Below are positions 61,603-64,000 of a stretch of DNA of 64,000 nucleotides, piece after piece. Position 1 is the stretch's first letter, and each line of letters begins with the position of its first letter. The DNA is from CAKZNE01 sp002695025 (GTDB lineage Bacteria > Bacteroidota > Bacteroidia > Flavobacteriales > Schleiferiaceae): positions 252,840-316,839 of the forward strand of contig CAJWML010000003.1 in NCBI GenBank assembly GCA_913043285.1, given 5' to 3'. Made by a program: the position numbers and the translations under genes. The notes beneath the pieces are model-generated. The model was given only the letters and a program-made list of their open reading frames with translations. It did no database searches and was not told the DNA's origin.

Positions 61603-62772
61603 ATGAAGAGACTGTTAGCTTTATTTGTACTGGCATTCGTGGTGCAACTAGCCCAGGCTCAGGATACTAAGGACAACTTTGTCCCAAATCCGAGTTTTGA
61701 GGCTACCCAATGTCCCATTTACAGCCCCTACCCAAGAGACTATATCAGTCCCTGGACCACTTATTTCGGTTCTCCGGATTATTACGAGCCCAATTGCGGT
61801 GTAGCCGGTGCAGATTCTACTACCAATAACTCACAGGCATTTGACGGGGATGGATTTGTAGGCATTGAGGTTTATGGCCAGGAAAATGGAACCTACATGC
61901 GTGAGTACCTGCATGCCGAGTTGAAAGAACCTTTAGTAGCAGGGCAGTTGTATCGTATTACTTTTTATGTGAAGCCGGTTTTTGTGGATGAAGGTTCTTT
62001 TGGTATCAACAACATAGGTTTATTACTTACCGACACCATTTTGGACAGTATTCCGGCTGACTCACTGATACCTGCTGAGCCGCAGATCTTCGGAACAGAG
62101 CCGGTGATCAATACTAATTACTGGACTCCTATATGTGGAGTGTATAAAGCTAAAGGCGGTGAGCAATATATTACCATTGGTAATTTCTTTACCGATTCGG
62201 AAACCAGCGCGGTACCGCTTGAAAACTCCACCAACGCCCAAAGAGGGTACTTCCTTATCGATTATGTACAGCTGGTTGAAAATGATTTCCCACAACTGCC
62301 TCAGGATAGTGTACTGTGTTTTCAAGGCCGGATAGACCTGAATCTCACTCGCCCGAACTTCAACTTTTTCTGGCAGGATGGTACCACGGGAGGTCAATAT
62401 ACGATCACAGAACCCGGGGACTATTCCGTTCGCATTGTTTCTCCCTATTGCTTTTACACGGACTCTATCAACATCATTGCTATTGAATGCTCCGATTGTA
62501 AGGTTTTTGTACCGAACGCATTTACACCCAACGGTGATGGCCGTAATGAAGAGTTCCGCCTGAAAGCCAATTGTGAACTGGTTGATTACCGGCTGCAAAT
62601 ATTTGATCGCTGGGGGCAGAAGGTCTTTGAATCTACGGATATCAACGTAAGCTGGGACGGTAAGAGCACCAATAAGACTGCTACCTTTACCTACAACCTG
62701 CAATATACTTTTGAAAAGTTCCGGAAAACGGAAACTGAATCAAGAAGAGGTTACTTTACCCTCATTAAGTAA
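61603..62772 (+). CDS. Secreted protein with T9SS type B C-terminal sorting domain
   Basis: A 389-residue protein with a signal peptide (residues 1-19, AQAQ cleavage region). Residues 23-225 form a beta-rich region resembling carbohydrate-binding folds (FVPNPSFEATQCP at the start), then a short Ig-like stretch, then the gliding-motility-associated C-terminal domain from about residue 302 (VFVPNAFTPNGDGRNE ... IFDRWGQKVFES), the type B signal for secretion by the type IX system. The role of the N-terminal part is unknown; it may bind surface glycan. Confidence 0.85.
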   Translation: MKRLLALFVLAFVVQLAQAQDTKDNFVPNPSFEATQCPIYSPYPRDYISPWTTYFGSPDYYEPNCGVAGADSTTNNSQAFDGDGFVGIEVYGQENGTYMREYLHAELKEPLVAGQLYRITFYVKPVFVDEGSFGINNIGLLLTDTILDSIPADSLIPAEPQIFGTEPVINTNYWTPICGVYKAKGGEQYITIGNFFTDSETSAVPLENSTNAQRGYFLIDYVQLVENDFPQLPQDSVLCFQGRIDLNLTRPNFNFFWQDGTTGGQYTITEPGDYSVRIVSPYCFYTDSINIIAIECSDCKVFVPNAFTPNGDGRNEEFRLKANCELVDYRLQIFDRWGQKVFESTDINVSWDGKSTNKTATFTYNLQYTFEKFRKTETESRRGYFTLIK

Positions 62773-62895
62773 GCCTGGCCAAATACCAATCAGCATTTTT
62801 TCTTTCACTTTCCTTTACTACTTACTAGCGCCTCTTGCATCTGTTCAGGGCCAGTCCAGTTAAGAATTTACGGAATCCCCCTTGTCAGGCTGTTT

Positions 62896-63765
62896 TCAAT
62901 GCTTCACGATCTCTTTTACATTACTATAAATGGTCTCCGCCAGATCATCCGTAGGCAGGTCATTGGAATCTAAACCAAACGGATCTTCAATTTCCTCTGC
63001 TATCATTTCCAGGCTAGCAAAAGTGTAAAAGGTTACTATGGTCACCGCTACACCCCAATACCCAAAATCACCGATCAGGGCAAATGGCAAAGTGATAATG
63101 TAAATGAAGATGAATTTCTTCAGAAAGATGTTATACGTATAAGGTATAGGTGTTTTCTTAATCCGCTCACAGGCCCCACAGATATCCGTAAAGGCATTTA
63201 AGTCGTTGAGCATAGCCAGATAAGCAGCCTCACTAAGGGAATGCTCCTTGTAAGCCTGTAATAACTCTCCCTGTATGGTATTCGCCAAAAAGTTGGGTAC
63301 ATGGTTTACTTCACGTGAGAGATCCATAAACTCCGGCAGGTATTCCTTCAACTTTTCTGCGCTCCAACTTCTCAGATGATCTTTTAACACGGTAGCATAT
63401 ATACCGGTCATTTGTTGCAAACGATGCTTTCGACCATCCTGGGATGCCGGTACAAAAGCGTTGATCTTGAGGGCCATGTTCCGGCTTACGTTTACCAGGG
63501 CTCCCCATTGTTTACGGCCCTCCCACCAGCGATCATAGGCCGTATTGGTGCGAAATACCAAGAGCAGTGAGATCACAAAACCCAATAAGGAATGCATGGC
63601 CATGGAAGTCGCCAGAGAGGTTCCCCATATCCTTCCTTCAATGTAAACCACTATGGAGCTAAACAAGGCCAGGGAAACCATTACCCAAAACAGTTTTCTA
63701 AAGGTTTCGGCTTTATGAAATTTAAAGATCAGCCCGAACCAGGCCTTGGGGTTATAATGTACCAT
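62896..63765 (-). CDS. Bestrophin-like chloride channel family protein (RFP-TM)
   Basis: A 289-residue membrane protein. Membrane helices lie at about residues 22-42, 48-70 and 205-245. FRTNTAYDRWWEGRKQWGALVN (about 72-93) is the signature of the bacterial bestrophin homologues. Family members form pentameric anion channels. Likely monocistronic; no function in polysaccharide synthesis is implied. Confidence 0.9.
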   Translation of the reverse strand: MVHYNPKAWFGLIFKFHKAETFRKLFWVMVSLALFSSIVVYIEGRIWGTSLATSMAMHSLLGFVISLLLVFRTNTAYDRWWEGRKQWGALVNVSRNMALKINAFVPASQDGRKHRLQQMTGIYATVLKDHLRSWSAEKLKEYLPEFMDLSREVNHVPNFLANTIQGELLQAYKEHSLSEAAYLAMLNDLNAFTDICGACERIKKTPIPYTYNIFLKKFIFIYIITLPFALIGDFGYWGVAVTIVTFYTFASLEMIAEEIEDPFGLDSNDLPTDDLAETIYSNVKEIVKH

Positions 63766-63876
63766 GGATGCAATTTATGAGACTTCCAAAAATAACCGTT
63801 TTCTATAAGTCTTCAGAAAGGATATTTTGCGGCCAATACCGCGGATCAAAAAAAATATCTACCTCTTGGTTTTTTG

Positions 63877-63907
63877 TTTGGTAAAAATGGAAAAGTGTCT
63901 ATCTTTG
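63877..63907 (+). promoter_or_regulatory. Promoter of the tRNA-Asp gene
   Basis: TTTG at 63877-63880, a 19-base spacer and TATCTTTG at 63900-63907 are a full match to the Bacteroidota housekeeping promoter (TTTG-N19-TAnnTTTG). Transcription would start about 30-35 bases before the tRNA. Confidence 0.8.
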
Positions 63908-63946
63908 CGCTCCCGTTGAAGAAACGGTTACGTTTTTTAAAATACT

Positions 63947-64000
63947 GGTCCGGTAGTTCAGTTGGTTAGAATACATGCCTGTCACGCATGGGGTCGCGGG
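63947..64000 (+). tRNA. tRNA-Asp (GTC), 3' end beyond the window
   Basis: The 5' acceptor GGTCCGG is followed by a D-arm (TAGTTCAGTTGGTTAGA), an anticodon stem CATGC/GCATG with loop CTGTCAC giving anticodon GTC at 63981-63983, and the start of the variable and T-arm (GGGTCGCGGG). The sequence stops at the window edge before the T-loop. Confidence 0.92.

Noticed and set aside
62773..62895. Terminator between the T9SS gene and the bestrophin gene
   Set aside because: No stem followed by a T-tract could be found in this convergent gap.
1..64000. Insertion sequences, integrases, phage genes or attachment sites
   Set aside because: No transposase, integrase or phage motif was seen, and no terminal repeats around the cluster; the tRNA-Asp at the edge is cut before its 3' end, so an att site there cannot be judged.

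Overview
The window looks like a chromosomal segment of a Bacteroidota bacterium, most likely a marine Flavobacteriales member (inference). Markers are an exosortase of the XrtF type with its associated protein, a type IX secretion C-terminal sorting domain, a RemB/Wzi-like outer-membrane barrel, an UpxY-like antiterminator, and promoters of the Bacteroidota form (TTTG, about 19 bases, TAnnTTTG), seen best in front of the tRNA-Asp at the right edge. Nearly everything lies on the minus strand.

Layout. 0-5.2 kb holds a HAD phosphatase (cut by the edge), a FemAB-like transferase, a polysaccharide deacetylase, radC, a YceI lipoprotein, and a plus-strand pair of an SPFH membrane protein and a 50-residue ribbon-helix-helix protein. 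5.2-9.5 kb is a MacAB-like ABC export system. 9.5-14.1 kb holds exosortase XrtF, its partner, a Wzi/RemB-like barrel and a PglF/WbpM-type UDP-GlcNAc 4,6-dehydratase. From 53.2 kb down to 14.4 kb there are 42 consecutive minus-strand genes, most overlapping or only tens of bases apart. They begin with a winged-helix regulator and an UpxY antiterminator and end at an intrinsic terminator at 14374-14400. This is a Wzx/Wzy-type surface polysaccharide locus. Wzc and Wza (53.4-56.7 kb) and a sulfate permease with CysC, CysD and CysN (56.8-61.4 kb) lie upstream on the same strand. The right end has a T9SS cargo protein, a bestrophin-like channel and a partial tRNA-Asp.

How the genes fit together. 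Sugar supply includes bacillosamine-type genes (pglF, pglE, pglD, pglC homologues), acetamido-uronate genes (wbpP/tviC, wbpO/tviB, wlbA, wlbB, wecB), 3-amino-sugar genes (fdtA, fdtB) and a nonulosonate pathway (neuA, neuB, neuC), plus a second CMP-sugar synthetase. Two phosphoglycosyl transferases can start chains. At least five glycosyltransferase-like proteins, a sialyltransferase-like protein, Wzy and Wzx extend, polymerise and flip them, and Wza/Wzc export the product.

The most striking content is a set of genes that together resemble heparan-sulfate modification: a D-glucuronyl C5-epimerase-like protein, a polysaccharide deacetylase and a PAPS-type sulfotransferase within 5 kb, with a second sulfotransferase further on. 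The upstream permease-CysC-CysD-CysN set would supply PAPS, and no sulfate-reduction genes are present in the window. I infer a sulfated, C5-epimerised, uronate-containing exopolysaccharide. A second unusual block (31.9-36.9 kb) joins a GAPDH paralogue, a 2-hydroxyacid dehydrogenase, an FAH-family enzyme, a HAD phosphatase, a CMP-sugar synthetase and a sialyltransferase-like protein. It may make and transfer an undescribed CMP-activated acid.
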